In this document: positions 45,580-55,006 of the stretch, piece by piece
Layout: every line of letters starts with the position of its first letter
How positions within the stretch are numbered: the first letter of the stretch is position 1
Source: Pseudaquabacterium terrae
GTDB taxonomy: Bacteria; Pseudomonadota; Gammaproteobacteria; Burkholderiales; Burkholderiaceae_C
Direction of reading: 5' to 3'
Assembly: GCF_013266755.1 (NCBI RefSeq)
Contig: NZ_JABRWJ010000013.1
Coordinates: 1-64,000, forward strand
DNA: 64,000 bases
Translations under genes and position numbers: made by a program
Notes under the pieces: generated by a model
The model's database searches: none
What the model was told of the DNA's origin: nothing
The model's input: the letters and a program-made list of their open reading frames with translations, nothing else

Positions 45580-47522
45580 GGGGCGGACCGCGCGTCAGGC
45601 CGCGGCAGCGGCTCCAGCACCACCGCGGCGCCGCCGGCGGACGCCAGGCGCAGCGTCAGCACGTCGCCGCGCTTCACGGTGCGCACGCTGCGCCGGAGCT
45701 CGCGCGCGACCTCGCCGTCTTCCCACACGGTGGCCCGGTAGGCGCCCGGGGGCAGGAAATTCAGCGGCACGCGCTGCGTGCGCGCCTCGTCGCCGGTCAT
45801 CGCGCCGACGTACCAGGCCTGGCCATGGCGCCGCGCGAGCACGATGTCGCGGCCGGGCTCGCCGTCGAGGAAGCGCGTCTCGTCCCAGGCCGTGGGCACG
45901 CGGCGGATGAAGTCGAAGCCGGGCTCGCCGTGGTAGTTCGAAGGGTCGTCGGAGACCATCTGCAGCGGGCTGTCGTAGACCACGTACATCGCCAGCGCCT
46001 GGCCGCGCGTGGTCTGCGTCTGCGGCATCACGGCGCGCACCTCGAAGGCCGAGGCCGTGGCATTGCGGAAGCCGCCGGGCGTGTAGTCCATCGGCCCCAC
46101 GAGCATGCGCGTGTACGGCAGCATCAGGTTGTGCTGCGGCGTGATGCGCTTATCCATCTTGTTCCACTCTGCGCCGAGCACGCCTTCCTGCGTGATGTAG
46201 TTCGGGTAGGTGCGCTGCAGGCCGGCGGGGACGTAGGCGCCGTGCAGGTCGAGCAGCATCCGGCGCCTGGCGGTGGCCTCGGCAACGCGCTGGTAGAAGG
46301 CGACCATGTCCTGGTCGTCGCGGTTCATGAAGTCGACCTTGATGCCCTTGATGCCCCAGCGCGCATAGGTGTCGAGCACCTCGTCCATGCGCGGCGCCAG
46401 GTGTTCCCAGTGCACCCACAGCAGCAGGCCCACGCCCTTGTCGGCGGCGTAGCGCACCAGCGCTGGCATGTCGATGCCGTCGGCCGCGCGCGTGATGTCG
46501 GTGCCGGGCAGCGCGTCGCAGCAAGGGCCGGTGCCGAAGGCCCAGCCGGCATCCATCAGGTGGTAGGGGAAGCCGGATTCGGCGGCGAAGTGAATGAAGC
46601 GCTTGTACGCGGCCAGGTCGGGCTTGACGCCCTCGAGCGGACCCGACCACCAGTCCCACGAGGTCTTGCCGGGCTTGACCCAGGAGAAGTCCTGTTGCGG
46701 CGGCGGGTTGAGGTGGCCGACCAGGTGCGACTCGATCAGCTCGCCGGCACGGTCGGCCATCATCACGGCGCGCCAGGCGGTCCTGAGGCCGCCGGTCGAG
46801 ACGAAGGCCGGGCCCGGGCGCTTGGGTACCGCGGACAGCTGCACCCGCAGCGCCGATCCTTCGCGGCGGAACGAAGCGCCGGTGTAGCCCTCGAGGTGGG
46901 CCTGGGTGATGGCGTAGTGGGTGCGGCCCGCGGGCGTGGCGCAGACCACCGGCACGTCGTAGGCGGCGTCGGTCTTGAGCTGCGAGATGCGCAGGCGTTC
47001 GAAGTTCAGCTCGTGCGCGCCGTAGTCGGTCGGCGTGACCAGGCACGACGGGTCGCCCGCCGGCACGAAGGCCGTGCGCTCGCCGCGCAGCTTCACCGGG
47101 GCCGCGTCTTCCAGGCGGTAGCGGAACGCGACGCCATCGTCGTAGGCGCGCGCGTCGATGAGCAGCCGCCGCCCGCCGCCGGCTTCACGGAAGGCGAGGG
47201 TGGCGCCGCGGTAGTGGTCGCGCGCGCTGGAGGCCTTGGTGGCGACCAGCGGGATGCTGCGGTTCACCGTCGCGTCCTCGCGCGTCTCCAGCTTCAGCGC
47301 ACCGAAGGCCGGCGCGCCGTCGAGCTCCAGCCCCAGCGGCGAGGTGGCGATCACGGTTTCGCCGCGCCGCACGATGCTGAAGCTGCTGCCGTCGTCGGCG
47401 ATGTGCAGCGCGGTGCGTCCGTCGGGCGACGCGATCACGGCGTCGGCGGCTCGGGCCGGGGCCATGGTCAGCGCCGACAAGGCGCAGACCGCGAGGATCG
47501 TTTGCAGGTGCTTGTGGTTCAT
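45576..47522 (-). CDS. GH97 glycosidase
   Basis: The 648-residue protein has a signal peptide (TILAVCALSALTMAPARAAD), an N-terminal beta-super-sandwich (ASPDGRTALHIADDGSSFSI) and a TIM barrel (about 265-540; SWDWWSGPLEGVKPDLAAYK, FPYHLMDAGWAFG). IKGIKVDFMNRDDQDMV has an aspartate at the nucleophile position of retaining, alpha-galactosidase-type members, and a C-terminal sandwich follows. It would remove terminal alpha-linked hexose, most likely galactose, from imported oligosaccharides. It starts two bases after the GH127 stop. Confidence 0.88.
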   Translation of the reverse strand: MNHKHLQTILAVCALSALTMAPARAADAVIASPDGRTALHIADDGSSFSIVRRGETVIATSPLGLELDGAPAFGALKLETREDATVNRSIPLVATKASSARDHYRGATLAFREAGGGRRLLIDARAYDDGVAFRYRLEDAAPVKLRGERTAFVPAGDPSCLVTPTDYGAHELNFERLRISQLKTDAAYDVPVVCATPAGRTHYAITQAHLEGYTGASFRREGSALRVQLSAVPKRPGPAFVSTGGLRTAWRAVMMADRAGELIESHLVGHLNPPPQQDFSWVKPGKTSWDWWSGPLEGVKPDLAAYKRFIHFAAESGFPYHLMDAGWAFGTGPCCDALPGTDITRAADGIDMPALVRYAADKGVGLLLWVHWEHLAPRMDEVLDTYARWGIKGIKVDFMNRDDQDMVAFYQRVAEATARRRMLLDLHGAYVPAGLQRTYPNYITQEGVLGAEWNKMDKRITPQHNLMLPYTRMLVGPMDYTPGGFRNATASAFEVRAVMPQTQTTRGQALAMYVVYDSPLQMVSDDPSNYHGEPGFDFIRRVPTAWDETRFLDGEPGRDIVLARRHGQAWYVGAMTGDEARTQRVPLNFLPPGAYRATVWEDGEVARELRRSVRTVKRGDVLTLRLASAGGAAVVLEPLPRPDARSAP

Positions 47523-47524
47523 GC

Positions 47525-49477
47525 TCAGGCGAGTTGCCAGTAGAGGCTGTAGCGTTCGTGCGCGATGCGGTGGAAGGGGGCGAGGTCGATCTCGCGACCG
47601 GGCGCGGTGGTGCGGAACTGCAGCGGCGCGCCGGTGGGGCGCACGGCGTCCCGCAGCGAACGGCCTTGCAGCGCGAGCCGAGGCAGGGCCGTGTGCCCGG
47701 ACGCCAGCACCCCGCCGTAGGCGTATTCGCTGGCGACGAGGTCGGCGCCCGGCTGCAGGCCCTCGGTTCCCAGGCGGGCGGCCAGCACCAGCGGGCCGAC
47801 CATCACGGCCGCGATGTCGCTCGCGCCGGGCAGCGCCTGCAGGTGCAGGCGCATCGGCAGCGTGACGTCGAGCACGTCGCCCGGACGCCAGAGGCGGTCC
47901 AGCTCGACATAGCGGCCGGGCTCGGTGCGCTCGACCAGCGGTCGCCCGTTCAGTTTGATCGTCAGGTGCTGGCACCAGGCGGGGTGGCGCAGGCGCAGCG
48001 CGAAGCGCACCGGCGTGCCGGCCTCGATCGCCAGGCGGGTTCCGGCCTCGTCGGGGAAGCGCGTCGTCTGGCGCAGGCGCACGCCATTCTCGGCCCAGTC
48101 CAGCGTCGAGGCGATGAACCCGTTGACGTACAGCGCTCGAGCGTCCTCGGCGTCCTGGAAATAGATCGAATCGCCCAGCTTGGCGAAGCTCTCCATGCCG
48201 GTGCCGGTGCAGCACCAGAACGAGCGCTCGGGCGTGCCGTACAGCTTGGGATAGCCCGGGCGCGTGGCCTGGAAGTAGGTGACCATGCCGGAGAGCGGGT
48301 CCTGCGACGCCAGGATGCCGTTGAGCAGCGCGCGTTCGTAGTAGTCGGCGTAGGCCACCGAGGGCTCGGCGGTGAACAGCGCGCGCGTCAGCCGCAGCAT
48401 GTTGTGGGTGCAGCAGGTCTCCATCGTTTTCGCCGAGCCGAGCCGCTGGGGCGCCTCGGCCGGCGGGAAGAAGTGCTCGCCCTCGCCGTTGCCGCCGGTG
48501 GCGAACGAACGCTGGTGCACGACGTTGCCCCAGAAGTAGCGCGCCGCTTTCGCGTAGCGCGTTTCGCCGGTCGTCTCGGCGAGGCGGGCGAAGCCGATCA
48601 CCTTGGGGATCTGGGTGTTCGAGTGCAGGCCGTCCAGCGTGTCCCTGCCTTCGGCCAGCGGCTCGAGCAGGGCCCGGTGGTCGAAGCGCTGCGCCAGGTG
48701 CAGGTAGCGCGCCTCGCCGGTGAGCCCGTGCAGGTCGGCGAGCACCTCGTTCATGCCGCCGAACTCGATGCCGAGCATCTGCTGGAAGCGTTCGTCGCCG
48801 ATGCCTTGCGTCGCATCCACCATCCAGTCCGCCAGGCGCGTCAGCACGGGCTGCGCGCGGGGATGGCCGGCATGCACGTGGGCATCGCGCAAGCCCGCCA
48901 GGATCTTGTGCATCGTGTACCAGGGCACGCCGGTCACCGGCCGGCCCGCGATCACGTTGCGCAGTTGCGCGTCGCCGTCGGCGAAGGCGCAGACGAGGCC
49001 GCTGCGGGCCGCCTGCTGGCAGGCGTGCAGTTCGTCGACGACATGGGCCACGCGCCGGCGGAAGGCCCCCTGGCCGGTGGAGACCCACATCATCGAGCAC
49101 GCGCTCAGGTAGTGGCCCAGCGTGTGCCCCGGGCAAAGGTCTCCCGATTCCCAGCCGCGGTAGCGCGCGGCCTTCGGCGCCAGCCCGGCGTTGCTGCGGA
49201 AGCCGTGCAGCAGCCGGTCGACGTTGAGCGAGAGCAGGTAGCGCTCGTCGAGCGCGCGGGCGTCGTCGAAGGGCCCCGGCAGCAGGCGCACGCGCGACAG
49301 CGGCAACGGCCGCGCACCGCCACCGCCACCGCCACCGCGGACGGGCGCTGCGGCGGCGGCCTGCGCGCCGGGTGCGATGGCCGCGAGCAGCGGTGCCGCC
49401 GCAGCGCCGGCGAGCAGCCGGCGGCGGTCGGTCACGCGACGACCCCCTGCGACGGCCTCATCGACTGCCTCATCCAC
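47525..49477 (-). CDS. GH127 beta-L-arabinofuranosidase
   Basis: The 650-residue enzyme has the GH127 alpha/alpha-barrel (LSRVRLLPGPFDDARALDER, GWESGDLCPGHTLGHYLSAC, GGMNEVLADLHGLTGEARYL). The zinc-cysteine site is visible as METCCTHNMLRL (Glu and Cys) and FWCCTGTGMESFAKLGDSIY (paired Cys, one the expected nucleophile). A leader with RRR before a hydrophobic stretch suggests export. GTG 49477 is the upstream start; GTG 49435 (VTDRRRLLAG) would put the leader at the terminus. It removes beta-linked arabinofuranose. The operon gap to the previous gene is 16 bp. Confidence 0.9.
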   Translation of the reverse strand: MDEAVDEAVAGGRRVTDRRRLLAGAAAAPLLAAIAPGAQAAAAAPVRGGGGGGGARPLPLSRVRLLPGPFDDARALDERYLLSLNVDRLLHGFRSNAGLAPKAARYRGWESGDLCPGHTLGHYLSACSMMWVSTGQGAFRRRVAHVVDELHACQQAARSGLVCAFADGDAQLRNVIAGRPVTGVPWYTMHKILAGLRDAHVHAGHPRAQPVLTRLADWMVDATQGIGDERFQQMLGIEFGGMNEVLADLHGLTGEARYLHLAQRFDHRALLEPLAEGRDTLDGLHSNTQIPKVIGFARLAETTGETRYAKAARYFWGNVVHQRSFATGGNGEGEHFFPPAEAPQRLGSAKTMETCCTHNMLRLTRALFTAEPSVAYADYYERALLNGILASQDPLSGMVTYFQATRPGYPKLYGTPERSFWCCTGTGMESFAKLGDSIYFQDAEDARALYVNGFIASTLDWAENGVRLRQTTRFPDEAGTRLAIEAGTPVRFALRLRHPAWCQHLTIKLNGRPLVERTEPGRYVELDRLWRPGDVLDVTLPMRLHLQALPGASDIAAVMVGPLVLAARLGTEGLQPGADLVASEYAYGGVLASGHTALPRLALQGRSLRDAVRPTGAPLQFRTTAPGREIDLAPFHRIAHERYSLYWQLA

Positions 49478-49493
49478 TGCCTCAGGGCCGCGT

Positions 49494-50762
49494 TCACAGA
49501 TCGGGGGTGATGCGGACCATGATCACGCCGTGCGACGCGACGGTGCCGCCGTAGCTGCCGCGCACGGCGTTCGTGACCTGCTTGGACCACAGGTCCTTGA
49601 CCTTGGCCTTGAGGCCGGCCGGCAGGTTGAGCTGGTCCCAGGCCACCTTCATCTGCGCCGGTGCCTTGCCGCGGTTGAACAGCACCACCGCGTGCTCGCC
49701 GCCCTTGAGCGGCCGCGCCCAGATCTCGAGCTCGCCTTCCTTCCAGATGCGCCGCGCCTGCTGGCCGAGAGCGTCCTGGTCGACGGCGATGACATCGGCG
49801 TTGGTCAGGATGCGCCGCGTGTCCGCGTCCATCTTCGACAGGTCGTTGCCGGCGATCAACGGCGCCGCCAGCATCGCCCACAACGAGAAGTGCGACTCGT
49901 ACTCGGTGCTCGTCATGCCGCCGTTGCCCACCTCCAGCATGTCGGGGTCGTTCCAGGCGTTGGGGCTCGAATGGCGCCAGCGCTCGGCCTGCAGGTCGAG
50001 GATGTTGACCATGCCGATCGACCAGTCCTTCTTGCCTTCCCAGGCGTCGAAGATGTCGCCGGTGGTGCGCCACAGGTGGCCGACCGCGGGCGCCCAGCGC
50101 TCGGGCTGGTTGACGCCCCACTCGCAGATCGACAGCACGATGTCGCGGCCCGACTCGCGCAGCGCCTTGGCCATGATGGTGTAGGCGGCCTCGGCGTTGC
50201 GCGGGCCGGTGTGGCACCAGTCGTACTTCAGGTAGTCGACGCCCCACCTGGCGTACTGGCGCGCATCCTGGAACTCGTGGCCGGCGCTGCCGGGGCGGCC
50301 GCCGCAGGTCAGCGCACCGGCGTCGGAGTACAGGCCGAACTTCAGCCCCTTCGCGTGCACGTAGTCGGCCAGCGCCTTGATTCCGCTCGGAAAGCGCTCC
50401 GGGTCGGCCACGATGTTGCCGTCGGCATCGCGGCTCTTCTGCCAGCAGTCGTCGATGACGATGTAGCGGTAGCCGGCGTCCTTCATGCCCGAGGCGGCCA
50501 TCGCGTCGGCCTGCTGGCGCACCAGCGCCTCGTTGATGTTGCAGCCGAACTTGTTCCACGAGTTCCAGCCCATCGGCGGCGTGGGCGCCAGCAGGGGCTT
50601 GGGGACCTCGAGCTTCAGCGTCTCGTGCCCGAAGGCCGGCGCCGTGCAGGCGGCGAGCAGGGCCGCGGCCGCAGCCAGCGACGGCAGGGCGGCCCAGGGC
50701 TTGGCGAGGGCCGGACCCGGTGCGTCGGTGCGGATCGGGCGGGAGGGCATGGTGGTGGACAT
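49494..50762 (-). CDS. GH27 alpha-galactosidase
   Basis: The 422-residue exported enzyme (ALPSLAAAAALLAACTAPAF; the Cys may be lipid-modified) has the full GH27 set: PTPPMGWNSWNKFGC, YRYIVIDDCWQ, the nucleophile in DYLKYDWCHTG and the acid/base in NAWNDPDMLEVG. It removes terminal alpha-galactose. It is the first gene of the seven-gene minus-strand operon that ends with the TonB-dependent receptor. ATG 50762 is chosen because upstream in-frame codons fall in the promoter region. Confidence 0.94.
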   Translation of the reverse strand: MSTTMPSRPIRTDAPGPALAKPWAALPSLAAAAALLAACTAPAFGHETLKLEVPKPLLAPTPPMGWNSWNKFGCNINEALVRQQADAMAASGMKDAGYRYIVIDDCWQKSRDADGNIVADPERFPSGIKALADYVHAKGLKFGLYSDAGALTCGGRPGSAGHEFQDARQYARWGVDYLKYDWCHTGPRNAEAAYTIMAKALRESGRDIVLSICEWGVNQPERWAPAVGHLWRTTGDIFDAWEGKKDWSIGMVNILDLQAERWRHSSPNAWNDPDMLEVGNGGMTSTEYESHFSLWAMLAAPLIAGNDLSKMDADTRRILTNADVIAVDQDALGQQARRIWKEGELEIWARPLKGGEHAVVLFNRGKAPAQMKVAWDQLNLPAGLKAKVKDLWSKQVTNAVRGSYGGTVASHGVIMVRITPDL

Positions 50763-50843
50763 CGATATGAATGAGAGAAGGGTGGCCGGCGGCAACCTGG
50801 CGAGGACCGCCAGCGTTTGATGTGCCGCTAAATCAGTTGGGAT

Positions 50844-50858
50844 GATAGTTCGGCTATC
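50844..50858. promoter_or_regulatory. Inverted repeat in the glycan-operon promoter region
   Basis: GATAG, TTCGG and CTATC form a short dyad in the 173-bp gap between the GH27 start and the lacI stop. This unusually AT-rich stretch also holds TTGAAT on the minus strand (50873-50868). It is a candidate operator for one of the neighbouring LacI proteins. Confidence 0.45.
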
Positions 50859-50935
50859 GCATTAACTATTCAAGGAAAACACCTATCCGGTGCATCGGCC
50901 GCGACGACCGCCCCAAGACGCGTCGACCCGCGTCC

Positions 50936-52054
50936 TCAGGCGATGGCCAGCCGGGTCCGCCGTGGTGCGGCCAGTGTTGCGCCCGGCACGACCTCGGTGG
51001 GCAGGACGATGTCGAACGGCCCGGGGTAGGGCTCGCCCCGGCGCAGTGCCTCGATGCGCTGCATCAGCAGCTCGACGGCGCGCCGTCCCATCTCGTGCAG
51101 CGGCTGGCGTACCGTCGCCATCTGCGCCGCGCGGGCCATCAGGGTGTGGTCGTAGCCGATGACGGAGATGTCGTCGGGCACGCGCAGCCCCCGCGAACGC
51201 AAGGTCTCGATGCAACCGAAGGCGATGGCGTCGTTGCCGCCGAACACCGCCTGGGGCAGCGGCCGGCCATGGTGACGCTGCAGCCAGGCCCGCATCGCCT
51301 CGCGGCCGCCCTCGACATCGAGCGGCGCGCGAACCACGTGGCCGGGCGCAGGCTTGACACCCGCTTCGGCGTGAGCGCGCAGGTAGCCTTCGACGCGCTG
51401 ATTCGCCCCCAGGTATTCGGACGGGCCGCCGACATGTAGGATCCGACGGTGCCCCATCGCGAGCAACTGGCGCACCATCTCGTGGGCGCCGGCCTCGTCG
51501 TCCGACATGATGTTCACCACGGCGCTCAGCGGACGGTCGGCCTGCACCGACACCATCGCCGTGTGCCGCGGCAGCCATGCCGAGCCGTCGTCCTGCAGGC
51601 GCGGACCGAGCAGGATCAGGCCATCGACGCGGCCGTCGCACAGGGCCGGGATGCGGGCCGGCGCTTCGCCCCAGTCGCCCAGCGCGAAGACGGCCGGCGC
51701 CTGCCCGGCGGCCGTGGCACCCTGGATGACCCCGCTGAACACCTCGAGGAAGTACAGGTTCGGCTCCTCGCCCAGGAAGTTGGCGACGAAGCCGATGACA
51801 TTCGTGCGCTGGTTCGCGAGCGCGCGCGCTGTGGCGTTGGGCCGGTAGCGCAACTGCTGCGCCGCGGACAGCACGCGTTCGCGCGTCTCCGCCGACACGC
51901 GCGCCGAGCTTCGGCCACTCCGGTTGAGCGCCGACGAGGCCGCCATTTCCGACACGCCTGCTGCACGGGCGACGTCGCGAAGCGTCGGCGCGTCGCGGCG
52001 GCGCCGCGTGCTCTGCGGTGTCGGGGGAGGCGGCTTCGACTTCGAAGTGGGCAC
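50936..52054 (-). CDS. LacI-family regulator 1
   Basis: The 372-residue regulator has an N-terminal HTH and hinge (about residues 24-75; TLRDVARAAGVSEMAASSAL, RVSAETRERVLSAAQQL) and a periplasmic-binding-protein-like sugar domain (VIGFVANFLGEEPNLYFLEV, ILHVGGPSEYLGANQRVEGY, GNDAIAFGCIETLRSRGLRV). The recognition helix reads MAASSALN where most LacI proteins have TVSRVLN, so its operator should be non-canonical. GTG 52054 is the start. It lies upstream of the large operon and is divergent from the ROK gene. Confidence 0.9.
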   Translation of the reverse strand: MPTSKSKPPPPTPQSTRRRRDAPTLRDVARAAGVSEMAASSALNRSGRSSARVSAETRERVLSAAQQLRYRPNATARALANQRTNVIGFVANFLGEEPNLYFLEVFSGVIQGATAAGQAPAVFALGDWGEAPARIPALCDGRVDGLILLGPRLQDDGSAWLPRHTAMVSVQADRPLSAVVNIMSDDEAGAHEMVRQLLAMGHRRILHVGGPSEYLGANQRVEGYLRAHAEAGVKPAPGHVVRAPLDVEGGREAMRAWLQRHHGRPLPQAVFGGNDAIAFGCIETLRSRGLRVPDDISVIGYDHTLMARAAQMATVRQPLHEMGRRAVELLMQRIEALRRGEPYPGPFDIVLPTEVVPGATLAAPRRTRLAIA

Positions 52055-52162
52055 GGATGCTCGGGGCGGGCGTCCGCCACGGGCGGGCGGCGCACTCTAG
52101 CATCGGCCTTCGCCAGGAGTCCGTTACGCTTGCCGGATCGAAGCGGGTCGGAGGGGCGCACA

Positions 52163-53392
52163 TTGATAGTCGACAAGACCGAGGCTGCGGGCCACCAGCA
52201 GTTGCTCAAGAGCATCAACCGGATGGCCCTCGTCCGGCATCTGTGCACGCACCCCGGCCTGTCGCGGGCCGATCTGGCGGGGGCGGTGCAGCTGACGAAA
52301 TCGACCATCAGCATGCTGGTGCGCGAGCTGATCGACGAAGGGTGGATGGTCGAACACGAGGTGGTCGCCACCGGCGATCTCGGGCGACGGCCGACGCCGC
52401 TGTTCGTCGACCCCGGGCGCCTGGTGCTGCTGGGGGCGGAAGTCGGCATCGATGGCGTGCGCGCGGTGATCACCTCGCTGACCGGCGAGGTGCTGGCGCA
52501 GGCGCGCTCGGGCTACGGCGGCGCCCGCAGCGCGAAGGCCAGCATCGGCGTGCTGGCGGCCACGATGCTGAAGGTCGCCGGCCGGCTCGACGGCGCCAGG
52601 CAGCGGGTCATCGGCATCGGCGTCGGCCTTCCGGGCGGCGTCGACGAAGCCAGCGGCATCCTGCATTTCGCGCCGAACCTGAGCTGGCGGGACGTGCCGG
52701 TCGGCGAGCTGCTGGCCGAGAAGCTGGCGGGCTCGGCGCTGGCCCGCGTGCCGCTGTTCCTGCAGAACGAGGCGGACGTCGCGGCCATCGGCGAGATGGA
52801 GTTCAACCCGGCGGAGTTCATCGATCCGCTGGTGTACGTCAGCCTGAACCAGGGCGTCGGTGCCGGCGTGATCGTCGGCGACCGGCTGCTGCGGGGCCGG
52901 CACGGCTTCGCGGGCGAGGTCGGCCACATCGTGCTGCAGGTCGGCGGTCCGGTGTGTTCGTGCGGGCGCCGCGGTTGTGCCGAGGCCTTGATCGCCCCGC
53001 GCGCGATGCTGCCCGGTCAGGATGAGGACGATCCGCTGGCCGAAGTCCAGCGGCGCCTGCAGGCCGGTGAAGCGCAGATGCAGCGCGCGGTGAAGAAGGC
53101 AGGCAACCACCTCGGCGTGCTGCTGCAGAACCTGGCCGCGGCGTACGACCCAGGCTGCATCGTGCTGGGCGGGGCGGTGATCGATCTGGGTGAGGCTTTC
53201 GTGCAGCCGGCGATGCGCACGCTGAACGACTACGCGCAGGCGGCCGGGCTCTCGCCGCCGCCGGTGCGCATGTCGCGCTTCGGTGCGGATGCCGTGGCCG
53301 TGGGCGCTGCGGCGCTGGCGCGCCACCGGATCACGCGGCCGCTGATCGGACCGATGCCCGTCGTCGCGCGCGACGCGGTCGCTGGCGCCTGA
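52163..53392 (+). CDS. ROK-family (NagC/XylR-type) regulator
   Basis: The roughly 409-residue protein has a winged helix (GLSRADLAGAVQLTKSTISM), then a ROK sugar-kinase-like domain. This carries GIGVGLPGGVDEASGILHFA, the glycine-rich GEVGHIVLQVGG and the zinc motif CSCGRRGCAEAL. This is a repressor layout, as in NagC or XylR, sensing a sugar released by the glycosidases. The TTG at 52163 has SD GGAGGGG at good spacing; ATG 52223 would cut the N-terminal helix. It is followed five bases later by a second lacI gene, so the two are co-transcribed. Confidence 0.88.
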   Translation: MIVDKTEAAGHQQLLKSINRMALVRHLCTHPGLSRADLAGAVQLTKSTISMLVRELIDEGWMVEHEVVATGDLGRRPTPLFVDPGRLVLLGAEVGIDGVRAVITSLTGEVLAQARSGYGGARSAKASIGVLAATMLKVAGRLDGARQRVIGIGVGLPGGVDEASGILHFAPNLSWRDVPVGELLAEKLAGSALARVPLFLQNEADVAAIGEMEFNPAEFIDPLVYVSLNQGVGAGVIVGDRLLRGRHGFAGEVGHIVLQVGGPVCSCGRRGCAEALIAPRAMLPGQDEDDPLAEVQRRLQAGEAQMQRAVKKAGNHLGVLLQNLAAAYDPGCIVLGGAVIDLGEAFVQPAMRTLNDYAQAAGLSPPPVRMSRFGADAVAVGAAALARHRITRPLIGPMPVVARDAVAGA

Positions 53393-53397
53393 AAGAC

Positions 53398-54486
53398 GTG
53401 GCCACCGCGCTCAAGATTCGCAGGTCCAGCCAGGCCGCGACGCTGGCGGACGTCGGCCGCGAAGCCGGCGTCTCGGCGATGGCGGCGTCGGCCGTGCTCA
53501 ACGCGGCGAAGACCTCCACGCGGATCTCGGACGAGACGCGTGCACGAGTGCTCGCCGCCGCCGAGAAGCTGCGCTACCGGCCGAACGCCACCGCGCGCGG
53601 GCTGGCGCACCGGCGCATGAACACGCTGGGCGTTGCCGCGACGCTGGTGGGCGACGAGCCGAACCAGTACTTTCTCGAAGTCTTCAACGGCATCATCCAG
53701 CGGGCAGCCGCGAGCGGACAGACCGCCACCGTCTTTACGCTGGGCGACTGGGACGAAGCGGCGCGGCGCATCCCCGACTTCTGCGACGGCCGCATCGACG
53801 GCCTGATCCTGCTGGCGCCGCTGCTCGAGCCGGATGCCACGCCGTGGCTGCCCGAACACACGCCGATCGTCTCGGTGCACGCGAACCATGCGATCGCCGG
53901 CGTCGTCAACCTGGAGTCCGACGAGGAAACCGGCGCCTTCGAGATGACCCGCCGGCTGCTGGCGATGGGTCACCGGCGCATCCTGCACGTGGGCGGGCCG
54001 CCAGGCGCGCTCGGCGCCGAGCGGCGAGCGCGCGGTTACCTGCGCGCCCACGCCGAGGCCGGTCTTGCGCCGCCGGCGGACCATCTGCTGCGCGGGGCCT
54101 ACAGCGTCGAGGCGGGGCGCGACGCGCTGGAGTCCTGGCTGTGCCGGCACCGCGGCCAACCGCTGCCCGACGTGGTATTCGCCGCCAGCGATGCGATCGG
54201 GCTCGGCTGCACGGAACGGCTGCTCGCCCGCGGCCTGCACGTGCCCGACGACATCTCGGTGGTCGGCTTCGACGACACCGTGCTGGCCCGCACCGCCCGC
54301 ATGGCCACCGTGCGCCAGCCGCTGCGCGAGCTTGGCGCGAAGGCGGTCGACGTGTTGCTTGCACGCATTGACGCGCGGGTGCAGGACCGCGCGTACAGCG
54401 GCCCGCGCAACATCGTGCTGCCGACCGAAGTCGTGGTCCGCGCGACCCTGGCGGCGCCCCGCAAGGCGCGGCTGTCCATCGCCTGA
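53398..54486 (+). CDS. LacI-family regulator 2
   Basis: The 362-residue regulator is a close paralogue of LacI 1. The HTH is TLADVGREAGVSAMAASAVL, the sugar-domain segments are QYFLEVFNGIIQRAAASGQT and ILHVGGPPGALGAERRARGY, and the C-terminus (LPTEVVVRATLAAPRKARLS) matches almost word for word. The recognition helix again has MAAS instead of TVSR. GTG start 53398. The two LacI proteins probably arose by duplication and may each control one of the two glycosidase operons. Confidence 0.9.
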   Translation: MATALKIRRSSQAATLADVGREAGVSAMAASAVLNAAKTSTRISDETRARVLAAAEKLRYRPNATARGLAHRRMNTLGVAATLVGDEPNQYFLEVFNGIIQRAAASGQTATVFTLGDWDEAARRIPDFCDGRIDGLILLAPLLEPDATPWLPEHTPIVSVHANHAIAGVVNLESDEETGAFEMTRRLLAMGHRRILHVGGPPGALGAERRARGYLRAHAEAGLAPPADHLLRGAYSVEAGRDALESWLCRHRGQPLPDVVFAASDAIGLGCTERLLARGLHVPDDISVVGFDDTVLARTARMATVRQPLRELGAKAVDVLLARIDARVQDRAYSGPRNIVLPTEVVVRATLAAPRKARLSIA

Positions 54487-54511
54487 GCTGCCGGCACCCT
54501 GCCGATCGGGC

Positions 54512-54811
54512 CTAGCGGTGACGCTGCGGCGGCGCGTGGGGCTCCATGCCGGCGGCGAGTGCGTCGGTGATCGCGGCGATGTCGCTGGCGATGTCGGCGA
54601 TGGCCACGAGTGCCTCGCTCAGCAACGCCCCGGCAGGCCGCAGCAGGGGGTCCGCGTGCATCTGCACCAGCGCCGGACGCAGGTCGTCGCACAGCGACTG
54701 CAGACGCTCGCCCTGCACCGCGACGGCCGCCAGCCCGGCCACCATCTGCTGAACTGCCCGCTCAGGACGTACTTGCCCTGTCGGGCGGGTCGAGTTGATT
54801 GCACCATCCAT
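54512..54811 (-). CDS. Small hypothetical protein
   Basis: The 99-residue protein is mostly helical and Ala/Leu-rich (QQMVAGLAAVAVQGERLQSL, LLSEALVAIADIASDIAAIT). It has no signal or cysteine motif. ATG 54811 has SD GGAG nine bases upstream. It converges on lacI 2. I do not recognise it. Coding seems likely from the SD and composition, but a spurious frame in GC-rich DNA cannot be excluded. Confidence 0.5.
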   Translation of the reverse strand: MDGAINSTRPTGQVRPERAVQQMVAGLAAVAVQGERLQSLCDDLRPALVQMHADPLLRPAGALLSEALVAIADIASDIAAITDALAAGMEPHAPPQRHR

Positions 54812-54853
54812 CAGCGCTCTCCAGTCGGAACTGCATCAGGCGAATGATCGCTC

Positions 54854-54869
54854 CGATCAGAACTGATCG
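54854..54869. promoter_or_regulatory. Palindrome upstream of the small protein gene
   Basis: CGATCAG, AA and CTGATCG form a 16-bp palindrome with a nearby half-copy (TGATCG at 54845-54850). It lies in the 195-bp gap between the small protein and the hydrolase gene and could be an operator. Nothing else was seen in the gap. Confidence 0.45.
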
Positions 54870-55006
54870 AACACTGAATTTGTGAGAACTTTCGGGCTGA
54901 TCCGGTTTGCGCTGCACTGCCCAGGCAGCCACGGTGGGGAAGGTGCCCGTCGATTTCGACGCGTCACGCGGCCCTGGGTGGTGGCGGGGAGGCCATCATC
55001 AGGCGC

